Below, piece after piece: positions 1 to 6,179 of a stretch of 10,273 nucleotides of DNA (positions are counted from its first letter, which is position 1; the number at the start of each line of letters is the position of its first letter). Source of the stretch: JAUWMI01 sp964630455 (GTDB lineage: Bacteria > Sumerlaeota > Sumerlaeia > MWCT01 > JAUWMI01); the NCBI GenBank assembly GCA_964630455.1, contig CAZVVA010000139.1, positions 1 through 10,273 on the forward strand. The letters run 5' to 3'. The notes beneath the pieces were generated by a model that worked only from the letters and a program-made list of their open reading frames with translations, ran no database searches and had not been told where the DNA came from. The translations under genes and the position numbers were made by a program.

Positions 1-487
1 GACCCCTGACAGTGGTTTACACCCCGAGGGGCTTCCTCCCACACGCGGCGTCGCTGGGTCAGGGTTTCCCCCATTGCCGAAGCCTCTAGACTGCTGCCTC
101 CCGTAGGAGTCTGGGCCGTATCTCAGTCCCAGTGTGGCTGACCATCCTCTAAGACCAGCTACCCATCGTCGCCTTGGTAGGCTTTTACCCTACCAACTAG
201 CTAATGGGGGGCGGGCTTATCCCAAAGCGACAGCTCTAATCGTAATAAGAGCCACCTTCAGTCTTGACATCCGGAGATCCCAAAACCACATGCGGTATTA
301 ATCCCGGTTTCCCGGGGGTATCCCCCACTTTGGGGCAAATTACCCACCTTGTACTCACCAGTTCGCCGCTTTACTAGGCTTCACTTTGAGAAGCGAACTC
401 CTCAAAGTTCCACCGTTCTCGCTCGACTTGCATGCCTAATCCACGCCGCCAGCGTTCGTTCTGAGCCAGGATCAAACTCTCCGTTAG
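1..487 (-). rRNA. rrs: 16S ribosomal RNA, 5' part (truncated by window edge)
   Basis: Read on the minus strand, this holds the universal bacterial 16S landmarks in order. The 5' primer-site sequence AGAGTTTGATCCTGGCTCAG lies at 461-480, followed by the GGCGGCGTGG and GCATGCAAGTCGAGC helices. The CTGAGATACGGCCC and ACTCCTACGGGAGGCAGCAG signatures lie near 90-130. The window cuts the gene near E. coli position 440, so about the first 480 nt are present and the rest lies off the left edge. The mature 5' end is placed at about 487 by analogy with E. coli, where seven bases precede AGAGTTTGAT. That endpoint is approximate. The lineage cannot be fixed by eye. Confidence 0.97.
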
Positions 488-578
488 GAAACTCTATTCA
501 AACAGTGAGTTTGAAATTACGTTGGATCATACAGGGAACCACGTCAGACAAGCCAATGCCTGCCATCTGTTTAGCTTT

Positions 579-588
579 TCAAAGAGCA
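579..588 (-). promoter_or_regulatory. boxA antitermination element of the rrn leader
   Basis: The minus strand reads TGCTCTTTGA, one base from the E. coli rrn boxA core TGCTCTTTAA. It sits about 90 nt upstream of the 16S 5' end and directly after a hairpin, which is the boxB-boxA order of known rrn leaders. BoxA RNA binds NusB/NusE (S10) to make rRNA transcription resistant to Rho. The motif and position are seen; the function is inferred from the family. Confidence 0.7.
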
Positions 589-590
589 AA

Positions 591-617
591 AATTGAAGGC
601 TACTCCATCCTTCAATT
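591..617 (-). promoter_or_regulatory. boxB-like hairpin in the rrn leader
   Basis: A perfect 9-bp stem (AATTGAAGG paired with CCTTCAATT) closes a 9-nt loop, two bases upstream of boxA on the transcribed strand. The placement matches boxB of rrn antitermination leaders. The stem is AU-rich and is followed by five Us, so a weak terminator or attenuator is an alternative reading. It could also help RNA processing. Confidence 0.5.
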
Positions 618-634
618 CATTTAGTCAAATACTA

Positions 635-663
635 CTTTTAATGAAATGCCCCTTGCGTGTCAA
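635..663 (-). promoter_or_regulatory. Candidate rrn promoter (sigma70 type) for the 16S gene
   Basis: The minus strand has a consensus -35 TTGACA at 658-663, a 17-nt spacer and the -10-like TAAAAG at 635-640 (4 of 6). Directly upstream of the -35 is an A/T-rich stretch (TTATTTTGATAAAAAGG) resembling an UP element. A start near 628 would give a leader of about 140 nt containing the boxB-like hairpin and boxA. The -35 and upstream region belong to a repeat that recurs at 2382-2525; the -10 lies outside it. Confidence 0.55.
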
Positions 664-799
664 GACCTTTTTATCAAAATAACGCACATTATCCTGTTTG
701 CATTAAACCCAGCCGATGCGGGTGAATATGAATCTCAAGCACATAGACGCCTATCCGTGCCGGACACTGACTCTGCTTGCCTTAGACATAGGCGTTAAA
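656..799. repeat. Direct repeat, copy 1 (rrn upstream promoter module)
   Basis: This 144-bp segment matches 2382-2525 in the same orientation without gaps and with five mismatches, at 693, 723, 726, 727 and 732. Weaker similarity in the same register continues to about 837. One end stops just past the -35 TTGACA of the rrn promoter. An inner 8-bp inverted repeat (ACGCCTAT at 747-754, ATAGGCGT at 788-795) could form a stem around 33 nt. It may be a duplicated regulatory region or a multicopy dispersed element. No coding capacity is evident. Confidence 0.9.
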
Positions 800-1071
800 C
801 GCCACCGGTCTTCGAACGCTAAAAGCAATGTATTTTCTAATATAGCTTAGTAGTGGTTGTAGAGGCCTTTCGTAATTTTTCCCGAGGGATAATACCATTG
901 ATCAGTAATCCAAAATCAAATTGCAGCATTACCTGCGCAGGTGAGAACGCTCTACACTTTCTGTAACTGGTTTTCTAAATAAAAGCGGCAGATATAAACT
1001 GACACGCAGAAGATGCCTCGCCTTATCACGCATTTGGCCGTCAGAAAGTGAACTATAGTCTCGTGTTAGCG
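800..1071. other. Intergenic stretch without a recognised gene
   Basis: I see no coding frame or RNA gene here. The first 37 bases are a diverged continuation of the repeat. A perfect 12-bp palindrome, ACCTGCGCAGGT, lies at 931-942. It could be a protein binding site or a short hairpin, but it has no U-tract and so is not a convincing terminator for the coupled genes to its right. Confidence 0.5.
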
Positions 1072-1188
1072 TTATAACTTCATTGTAGCGGGCTGCGTTA
1101 TAATGTCACTCTGGTCAGGTGCAACAATACCCGGCATGGCAAATAGACAAAGCACAGACAGTAGTAATAAAGGGCTTGGTCGTTTCAT
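1072..1188 (-). CDS. Small secreted peptide or truncated exported protein, 38 aa
   Basis: The ATG at 1186-1188 overlaps the stop of the preceding gene as ATGA. It is preceded by a strong ribosome binding site, GGAGG at 1197-1201, 8 nt from the start, so translation very likely begins here. The product opens MKRPSPLLLLSVLCLFAMPG and looks like a Sec signal peptide: a basic N-end, a Leu-rich core, and a possible cut after the Ala in GIVA at residue 23. Only about 15 residues remain before the TAA, with no lipobox cysteine. It is either a genuine tiny exported peptide co-translated with the secreted protein upstream, or the stump of a longer gene. I saw no obvious continuation in another frame. 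The function is unknown. Confidence 0.5.
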   Translation of the reverse strand: MKRPSPLLLLSVLCLFAMPGIVAPDQSDIITQPATMKL

Positions 1189-1997
1189 TTCTTCAACCTC
1201 CTTCCTGCCCGAGGAGCTATTTTCTCCTTTTGCAGGTTGTGAAGCCTACCATTCAGAACAGCTTTTTCCTGCTCGTTAATTTCAGACGCACAAACGCGGT
1301 AATATTCGTCAACGAGCGCCTCGCATTCCTTCACCTTAACAATATCTTTCTGGGCCAGCTGCATATAAACTCCAATAGAATGTTCATACATAGCTTTTCT
1401 GTAGCGTCCTTTGTAGCTATCGAGTACGTGGCGACATTCCTTTGGAAGCCTTTTCAACAGCTCAGAATTGTCCCCGGAATCCTGAAAATACGTCGACAAA
1501 ACGGTTGGCGTAAAACCTGCGTCTGGAAATTCGCTTATCAAAACATCGAGAAACTGCCTCGATGTCGTGGTAGAACCGTCGCGCCAGGCTAGCACCGAAA
1601 GTCTTAGCGCGCACGCTCCCCCATATTCCTGAGCCATAGCAGCGTCATCTTTTGCATCCCATTCCTTTCTTTTTTGTTGGATTATTTTCAGCGCCTCGGA
1701 ATAGAACTGCTTCTCCTTTTCCTTATTTAACAGAGAGCTGTAAACCTGTCCGATATTATACAAAGAAACTGCATAATATATATTGTCGGAATTCCTTTCA
1801 GCAAAGTTTTCAAAACTCTCGATAATTTCTCCAAGCGCTTCGGAATTTCCTCGCGCCTGGCTCCATTCCTCGCAGATTGACTCGTATTCGGCCCGCAATT
1901 TAGGGTCCGTATAGTATCCCGAATCCGCACCTGCTTGAGCAATAAACAGAAAACAAAAAAGTACTACTACGGTAATAGAAACATGCCGAGTTTTCAT
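1185..1997 (-). CDS. Secreted TPR-like hypothetical protein, 270 aa
   Basis: I do not recognise a named family. Residues 1-24 are a clear Sec signal peptide: MKTRH, a hydrophobic core VVVLFCFLFIAQ, and AGA as a likely cleavage site. No lipobox Cys follows, so the mature protein should be periplasmic or extracellular. The rest is almost wholly helical and charged. Pairs such as YYAVSLYNIGQVYSSLLN (about 74-91) followed by KQFYSEALKIIQQ look like one or two tetratricopeptide units, usually a protein-binding scaffold. The tail is basic (RAGRRLKK). The start is fixed by GGAGG at 2008-2012, 10 nt before the ATG. The codons for the last residues contain the ribosome binding site of the 38-codon gene, which overlaps by ATGA, so the two are translationally coupled. 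The nearest upstream promoter-like signals are in repeat copy 2 and a TATAAT at 2334-2339. Confidence 0.85.
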   Translation of the reverse strand: MKTRHVSITVVVLFCFLFIAQAGADSGYYTDPKLRAEYESICEEWSQARGNSEALGEIIESFENFAERNSDNIYYAVSLYNIGQVYSSLLNKEKEKQFYSEALKIIQQKRKEWDAKDDAAMAQEYGGACALRLSVLAWRDGSTTTSRQFLDVLISEFPDAGFTPTVLSTYFQDSGDNSELLKRLPKECRHVLDSYKGRYRKAMYEHSIGVYMQLAQKDIVKVKECEALVDEYYRVCASEINEQEKAVLNGRLHNLQKEKIAPRAGRRLKK

Positions 1998-2004
1998 GTT
2001 TGAT

Positions 2005-2169
2005 CTACCTCCATTTTGAAATCCGTTCGCTTAAATCAAAAACAATCCCAGTCAGAAAGGGCATTTCAGCCTCACCATATAACATGGTCATTCCGGCACA
2101 ATACACATCCGCGACGATACATTTGGGTAAACATTCAATTCCGAGTTTAGCTGCGACATATACTGTGCG
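2005..2169 (-). other. Coding-like open frame of 54 codons upstream of the secreted protein gene
   Basis: Between a TAA at 2170-2172 and a TAG at 2005-2007 the minus strand stays open for 54 codons. The translation looks protein-like, for example AAKLGIECLPKCIVADVYCAG and then MPFLTGIVFDLSERISKWR. Its stop falls just after the GGAGG of the next gene, the arrangement of a coupled upstream gene. The first in-frame ATG, at 2091, would give 28 aa but lacks a good ribosome binding site. It could be a leader peptide, the C-terminal remnant of a decayed gene, or chance. Confidence 0.3.
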
Positions 2170-2333
2170 TTAATTGGAGTATAATAATAGGTTAATTTGT
2201 CATGGGTAAATGGATTCTGGAACTGTTGTGTAGGCCAACAGGCTGTATAGTGTGCTAACTGGCAGACATGTATCCTGCTGCTTGGAAATTCCTTTTTTTG
2301 CGCCCAGCCTTTGACACTTGGATCACGGATTTC

Positions 2334-2389
2334 ATTATAAGTTTCGTAGTGATAATAATAATACTCACATTCAATCGTTTTCGTGTCAA
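2334..2389 (-). promoter_or_regulatory. Candidate promoter region for the secreted-protein unit
   Basis: The minus strand repeats the rrn TTGACA at 2384-2389, but at the normal 17-nt distance the hexamer is only GAGTAT. A better TATTAT lies at 20 nt, and a perfect TATAAT is at 2334-2339 without a good -35. So promoter activity from repeat copy 2 is possible but weaker on sequence than the rrn copy. Transcription from here would leave a leader of over 300 nt before the ATG at 1997. Confidence 0.3.
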
Positions 2390-2525
2390 GACCTTTTTAT
2401 CAAAATAACGCACATTATTCTGTTTGCATTAAACCCAGCCGATGCGGGCGACCATGACTCTCAAGCACATAGACGCCTATCCGTGCCGGACACTGACTCT
2501 GCTTGCCTTAGACATAGGCGTTAAA
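2382..2525. repeat. Direct repeat, copy 2
   Basis: This is the second copy of the 144-bp element at 656-799, in the same orientation, exactly 1726 bp away, with 139 of 144 positions identical. Similarity at lower identity continues to about 2563. It carries the same TTGACA, A/T-rich upstream stretch and inner 8-bp inverted repeat, but not the rrn -10, boxB-like hairpin or boxA. Flanking bases show no obvious target-site duplication or terminal inverted repeat. Confidence 0.9.
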
Positions 2526-2925
2526 GAAAGCTAAGCTTTGAACCTTAAAGGCAATTTGCTTTCGTTTGCCTTTTACCTCTGCTGCTGCCGGGGCTGGCAT
2601 CAACTCGCTTCAGGCACATACATTCTAGCGAACCTTGTGTCGCTTATTTACCGGTATTCAATTCGCAATTCAGAGCAAGAAACGTAGTGTTGATTCTTTC
2701 GCCGTGACCGTAGTGTCGTAGTGGTTAAAAAGATTAAAAAAAACCACGCCGGCATGAAGAATTCAGCAGTGCATTTCGTAGCTCTTTCTCCAAAGAAAAA
2801 GGCTGGGTACCCAAAAGCACCTTGCGATAGTAGTAAAATCGCGACGAAAACAGTTGAAAATCCCATCGTCCCCAAATATAGACATAACCAGTAGTATTAT
2901 GCTGTGCCCTGCAATGGAGTAAAAA
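2526..2925. other. Intergenic stretch of 400 bp
   Basis: I find no well-supported gene. An 8-bp hairpin (AAAGGCAA at 2547-2554, TTGCCTTT at 2566-2573) is the only structured site and is weak as a terminator. A minus-strand frame at 2648-2866 begins with a signal-peptide-like stretch but lacks a ribosome binding site. The stretch must hold the promoter of the plus-strand gene at 2926; I see no clear -35/-10 pair. Confidence 0.4.
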
Positions 2926-3405
2926 GTGGACACTTCTCTTGGAAGCGCCGGTGCAACCATGGATTTGCGCAAACTCCTCCTTCACATAAAATCGCTCGTG
3001 TGGTGCCTGAACAAAGCTCAGCAGCACTATAATCTTACTCTCATCACTGCATCACTGGAAAATGGCAGAGTCATTGATGCATTGCGAGATACCAACCTTG
3101 GCGACAATCTCGCCTACCTCCTCAGCACGTTGACCGACCGCCGGGACATCCAGACACTTATCGGATGCCTGCAGCGGGTGCCTGCCAGTACATCCGCGCG
3201 TCAAATTGACGATATGCACTACGAAGTTGGCCACTATCTCCAGACTCTGGAAGACGTTGATGACGTTCCCGGGGGCAGCTACGGCATTATTTCCTTCCTG
3301 GGAGGCAAGCTAAAAGGGCTCTTCTATGTGGAGAACAAGGGGCTGGTGGAAACAGTGATTTCCACATCAAATGTGAGGGTTATTTACGGAACCAGAATTT
3401 ATTGA
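2926..3405 (+). CDS. Hypothetical protein, 159 aa
   Basis: I do not recognise this protein. It is the only plus-strand gene I accept. Translation most likely starts at the GTG at 2926, because GGAG at 2916-2919 lies 6 nt before it. The ATG at 2959 (residue 12) has no spaced ribosome binding site. There is no signal peptide or membrane segment, so it should be cytoplasmic. The N-terminal two thirds look helical (LRKLLLHIKSLVWCLNKAQ, then VIDALRDTNLGDNLAYLLSTL). The C-terminal third looks like strands with glycine turns (GGSYGIISFLGGKLKGLFYV, VRVIYGTRIY). It stands alone between minus-strand genes, flanked by repeat elements on both sides, which fits an accessory or horizontally acquired gene but does not prove it. 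A truncated protein is possible. Confidence 0.6.
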   Translation: MDTSLGSAGATMDLRKLLLHIKSLVWCLNKAQQHYNLTLITASLENGRVIDALRDTNLGDNLAYLLSTLTDRRDIQTLIGCLQRVPASTSARQIDDMHYEVGHYLQTLEDVDDVPGGSYGIISFLGGKLKGLFYVENKGLVETVISTSNVRVIYGTRIY

Positions 3406-3531
3406 CACCTGCCAATAGGTTTTCGGTTGCTCCTGGGAAAAGGCCTGCCTTTATCGCATGAACTCCTTAGACCTGCATACTGAGAGCTACAGATTCAAAC
3501 TGCTCAAGCTTATACCGCTTTGCATATTATC

Positions 3532-3628
3532 GATTTTCGCATAAATAAAGTAATGCCCAATGCCCCTGAAAGCCCGATTTTTGCGCGATCGCTAAGCTTT
3601 TAACTGTACCATTACTTATGCGAAGATC
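3532..3628. repeat. Long imperfect inverted repeat, about 97 bp
   Basis: The left arm (3532-3555) and right arm (3610-3628) pair over 18 of 19 positions if a 5-nt bulge (ATAAA) is allowed in the left arm. The arms share the core TTCGCATAA followed by GTAATG. The 54-nt interior is partly GC-rich. This could be a miniature transposable element, a structured RNA or a large hairpin. Neither arm adjoins a U-tract, so I do not call it a terminator. Confidence 0.6.
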
Positions 3629-3685
3629 AATAAATGTCCGTAATTCGCAGCAAATCTAGGTATAACCTATGTTTCCACATCCATT

Positions 3686-3798
3686 GGGCAGACACACAGG
3701 TCTGCCCCTACTTCATGCACCCATTTCACCGCTTACTGGATGAAGCCGCCAAACGGCGTGTAAAATGACTCCGTAGGGGCGAGCCTATGTGTTCGCCC
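3686..3798. repeat. Inverted pair of GTAGGGGC-type hairpins (MITE-like)
   Basis: Two related 26-bp ends face each other. The left one, 3686-3711, ends in GCCCCTAC. The right one, 3773-3798, begins with GTAGGGGC. Each end is also its own hairpin (GGGCAGA with TCTGCCC; GGGCGA with TCGCCC). The arm bases that differ between the two ends remain paired within each hairpin. Between them is a further small stem (GCCG/CGGC near 3745-3757). The same outer sequences recur in the perfect palindromes at 7755 and 10224. Confidence 0.7.
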
Positions 3799-3803
3799 TT
3801 TTT
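3777..3803 (+). terminator. Possible rho-independent terminator on the plus strand
   Basis: A 6-bp GC-rich stem, GGGCGA at 3777-3782 with TCGCCC at 3793-3798, closes a 10-nt loop and is followed by five Ts at 3799-3803. It lies about 370 bp past the plus-strand gene ending at 3405, which is far for a dedicated terminator. It also belongs to the hairpin repeat, so termination may be incidental. Confidence 0.4.
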
Positions 3804-3851
3804 CTTCTCTGATTTTCGGTCGTTTATTTTGCAAATGGGTATATGAAGGGT

Positions 3852-6020
3852 CTACTTGCGTGGTGGCGCCTTCGCGTCCTCTATGGCAAAACTGAGTGTC
3901 ACCGACTGGACAACATCCTTGAGATGAGAGATAAAGACATCAGCAATGTCCGGATCAAATGCCTGACCACGATTGTCTTTCAGCACCCTGATCGCCTCGG
4001 TGGAGTTTATGGGAACCCGGTACGGCCGAAGCGAGGTCATTGCATCATATGCGTCCGCCACTTTTAAAATGCGTGCACCGATCGGGATGCCTTTACCTTT
4101 CAGGCCACGCGGATAGCCGGGGTAGACGCCGCTGGTCTTGCCGTCGAAGCGCTCGTGATGGTGAAGCACTACCTCCCGAATATCTCCCAAATAGTCGAGA
4201 TTGCGCAACAAGTCGCTTCCCACCACAGGGTGAGTTTTAATGATGCGATACTCGTCATCGGTCAGTGGTGCATGTTTATTAAGCAGCCGTGTATTGATCG
4301 AGATTTTCCCAATGTCGTGCAACAATGCTGCTACAGCCACTGTTTGCATGAATGAGCGTTCGAGCCCAAGAATCTGACAAATTTTCACCACATAATTCAT
4401 GACCCGCCGCGAATGATCGTAAAAATAGGGCTCCTTGTCGTAGAGGACTTTCAACACGCTGGCAAGAAAATGATCCCATTGCTCGAGAGCTTCCAGATCG
4501 CTTTGAGTCAGCACGGCCAGCAGATCCTGCTGCTCTTTGTCTTCCTTTCCCACGTACATAGCCTTATCCGCATCAACCAGAATACTATCCACATTGAATG
4601 CATGCGCCACCTTCAGGCCAATGGTGAGAGTGAACTTGCGGCTCACCTCCGGCTGGAACTGGTTGCGCAAGACAATGGCCTTTTCAATTCGTTCCTGAAC
4701 CAGTCGCGCCTGCTCCTCGCTGGTATTGGGCATTAGCACCACAAACTCGTCGCCCCCATAGCGCGCCACGATATCGGTATCCCGTACAATTTCCATGAGC
4801 AATCGTGCCACGTCTTTAAGGATTTCATCCCCGGCAGGGTGGCCATACAAATCGTTAGTTCGCTTGAAATCCCGAATGTCAATCATGAGTAAGCTCAATG
4901 GCTCGTGGTATCGCTTAACGCGAGGCACTTCGCGCTTTAATGCCTTGTCAAAGTAATAGCGATTGAACACTTCGGTCAGCCCATCTGTCTCTGCCAGTTG
5001 CTCAATCTCTTGATAAAGACGGGCATTCTCGATCGCCAATGAAGCCTGAGTCGCAAAAATTTCCAGGGTCTTTAACCGATGCGGCGTCACCTGTCCACGA
5101 TTCGTCTTATGATCCGCTGTCAAAACCCCCACTGCTTCGCCTTTGGATTTTAAGGGAAGATATACGACCTGCCAAACGTCATGTCGCTCGCGGATAACCA
5201 TGGTAATTCGTTCGTCGCTCTGCACATCTTTTATGAATTGCGTCTTGCACGTTCTAACTACTACCGCCATCACGTCCGTTGAACTTGCCACCGGATAGTT
5301 AATCAGACGATAGGTATCTTCATGGCCTTTGGTCATTGTTCCCTGGAGGGTGCCCGTGGCTGTATCCACCAGGGCAATAACAACGCGGTTGAATCCTAAC
5401 TTCTGCGTGACAGCGTCGACAATTGCCTCCAGCACACCCTCAAGTTTCTTATGCGATTGGAGAGAGGCGGAAATCTGGAGAATTGTTGACTGCTCCTCGA
5501 GCTCCTGTCTGGTCAATTCGTAGTGATGACATTTGTCCAGTACCTCTCCCACTAGCGCCCCCGCAGTCTCCAGCTCTGCCTGAAGCACCCCAAGATCACC
5601 TCCCCACCCTGTGCTCAAACTAACCTGAAGCACTCCTGCGGTCTGGTTATTCTGCCGAATGGGAACAAGCAGCAAGAAAGCAGGCACATGCGCAGGCGCC
5701 TGAATCCGATGCTGCTGAAAAAATTGACCCGCGTCTTGCCTCTTGAGAATAAGCGTTTTCTGGCATCCTAATCCGTAGCTGACCAAATCGTTTGCGCGTT
5801 TAGACTTGCTCGTGTAGTATGAAAATGTCTGCGCCGACCGGGGAAACAGAAAATAGAATTCCTCGTCCTCAGCATCGAGAATTGCACTCTTAAGATCCTC
5901 AAATCCCTGGCCCACGAGGTCGCGAATATGCTGATCAAGTGCCTGCACGAGTTCCTGATAAGCCAGGCACCCGCTAATAGCCTCGCGAAATGCTGCAGCT
6001 TTCTCTGATACATTGCTCAT
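3852..6020 (-). CDS. GAF-GGDEF-HD-GYP cyclic-di-GMP synthase/phosphodiesterase, 722 aa
   Basis: This cytoplasmic signalling protein should both make and break cyclic-di-GMP. Residues about 10-165 form a divergent GAF-like sensor (FLLLVPIRQNNQTAGVLQVS), followed by a linker helix and a clearer GAF domain at about 190-335. The GGDEF domain (about 340-500) has an intact GGDEF at 422-426, the metal Asp in MID at 381, the ND..GH..GD motif, and an RxxD inhibitory site (RDTD, 413-416) five residues before GGDEF. The HD-GYP domain (about 515-700) keeps His536, HD at 568-569, His597 and HH at 621-622, followed by HERFDG and DAYDAM. Seven extra residues (628-634) separate DG from GYP at 635-637. The ATG at 6020 is chosen because AGGTG precedes it by 5 nt; an upstream TTG at 6107 lacks one and overlaps the promoter. 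There are no membrane segments. The ligands of the GAF domains are unknown. Confidence 0.93.
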   Translation of the reverse strand: MSNVSEKAAAFREAISGCLAYQELVQALDQHIRDLVGQGFEDLKSAILDAEDEEFYFLFPRSAQTFSYYTSKSKRANDLVSYGLGCQKTLILKRQDAGQFFQQHRIQAPAHVPAFLLLVPIRQNNQTAGVLQVSLSTGWGGDLGVLQAELETAGALVGEVLDKCHHYELTRQELEEQSTILQISASLQSHKKLEGVLEAIVDAVTQKLGFNRVVIALVDTATGTLQGTMTKGHEDTYRLINYPVASSTDVMAVVVRTCKTQFIKDVQSDERITMVIRERHDVWQVVYLPLKSKGEAVGVLTADHKTNRGQVTPHRLKTLEIFATQASLAIENARLYQEIEQLAETDGLTEVFNRYYFDKALKREVPRVKRYHEPLSLLMIDIRDFKRTNDLYGHPAGDEILKDVARLLMEIVRDTDIVARYGGDEFVVLMPNTSEEQARLVQERIEKAIVLRNQFQPEVSRKFTLTIGLKVAHAFNVDSILVDADKAMYVGKEDKEQQDLLAVLTQSDLEALEQWDHFLASVLKVLYDKEPYFYDHSRRVMNYVVKICQILGLERSFMQTVAVAALLHDIGKISINTRLLNKHAPLTDDEYRIIKTHPVVGSDLLRNLDYLGDIREVVLHHHERFDGKTSGVYPGYPRGLKGKGIPIGARILKVADAYDAMTSLRPYRVPINSTEAIRVLKDNRGQAFDPDIADVFISHLKDVVQSVTLSFAIEDAKAPPRK

Positions 6021-6078
6021 TAGAGCACCTACAGTTTGCTCAGAAAATCGCCCTGCCCCACAAGCCTTTACAGTATAT

Positions 6079-6107
6079 AGTATATTACCAAATCCTAAAA
6101 ACAACAA
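6079..6107 (-). promoter_or_regulatory. Candidate promoter of the cyclic-di-GMP gene
   Basis: The minus strand has TTGTTG at 6102-6107, 17 nt, then TATACT at 6079-6084 (5 of 6 to TATAAT). A second TATACT follows at 6072-6077. The region is locally AT-rich inside the 159-bp gap after mgtE. A start near 6072 would leave a leader of about 50 nt. This would let the gene be transcribed separately from mgtE. Confidence 0.45.
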
Positions 6108-6179
6108 GAAAACTCGCTGTGCGCCTTGCTACATCCCCTGTTCTTCAACATGCCTGCAGCGCACTTCCCTGAACTCCTC

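Noticed and set aside
1119..1592. Plus-strand 157-codon frame opposite the secreted protein
   Set aside because: It is antisense to a gene with a clear signal peptide and ribosome binding site, and its own start lacks support.
656..2525. Composite transposon bounded by the 144-bp repeats
   Set aside because: No transposase frame lies between them, and no terminal inverted repeats or target-site duplication are visible at their ends.
2648..2866. Minus-strand frame with a signal-peptide-like start and a second hydrophobic stretch
   Set aside because: The first ATG has no spaced ribosome binding site, the sequence after the hydrophobic part looks random, and no family is recognised. Kept only as a remote possibility.
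3576..3583. GCGATCGC-like palindrome (cyanobacterial HIP1 motif)
   Set aside because: A single occurrence is expected by chance. HIP1 genomes carry many copies per window, and nothing else suggests a cyanobacterium.
6021..6107. 29-residue N-terminal extension of the cyclic-di-GMP protein
   Set aside because: It would start at TTG without a ribosome binding site and overlaps the TTGTTG/TATACT promoter candidate. The ATG at 6020 has AGGTG upstream.
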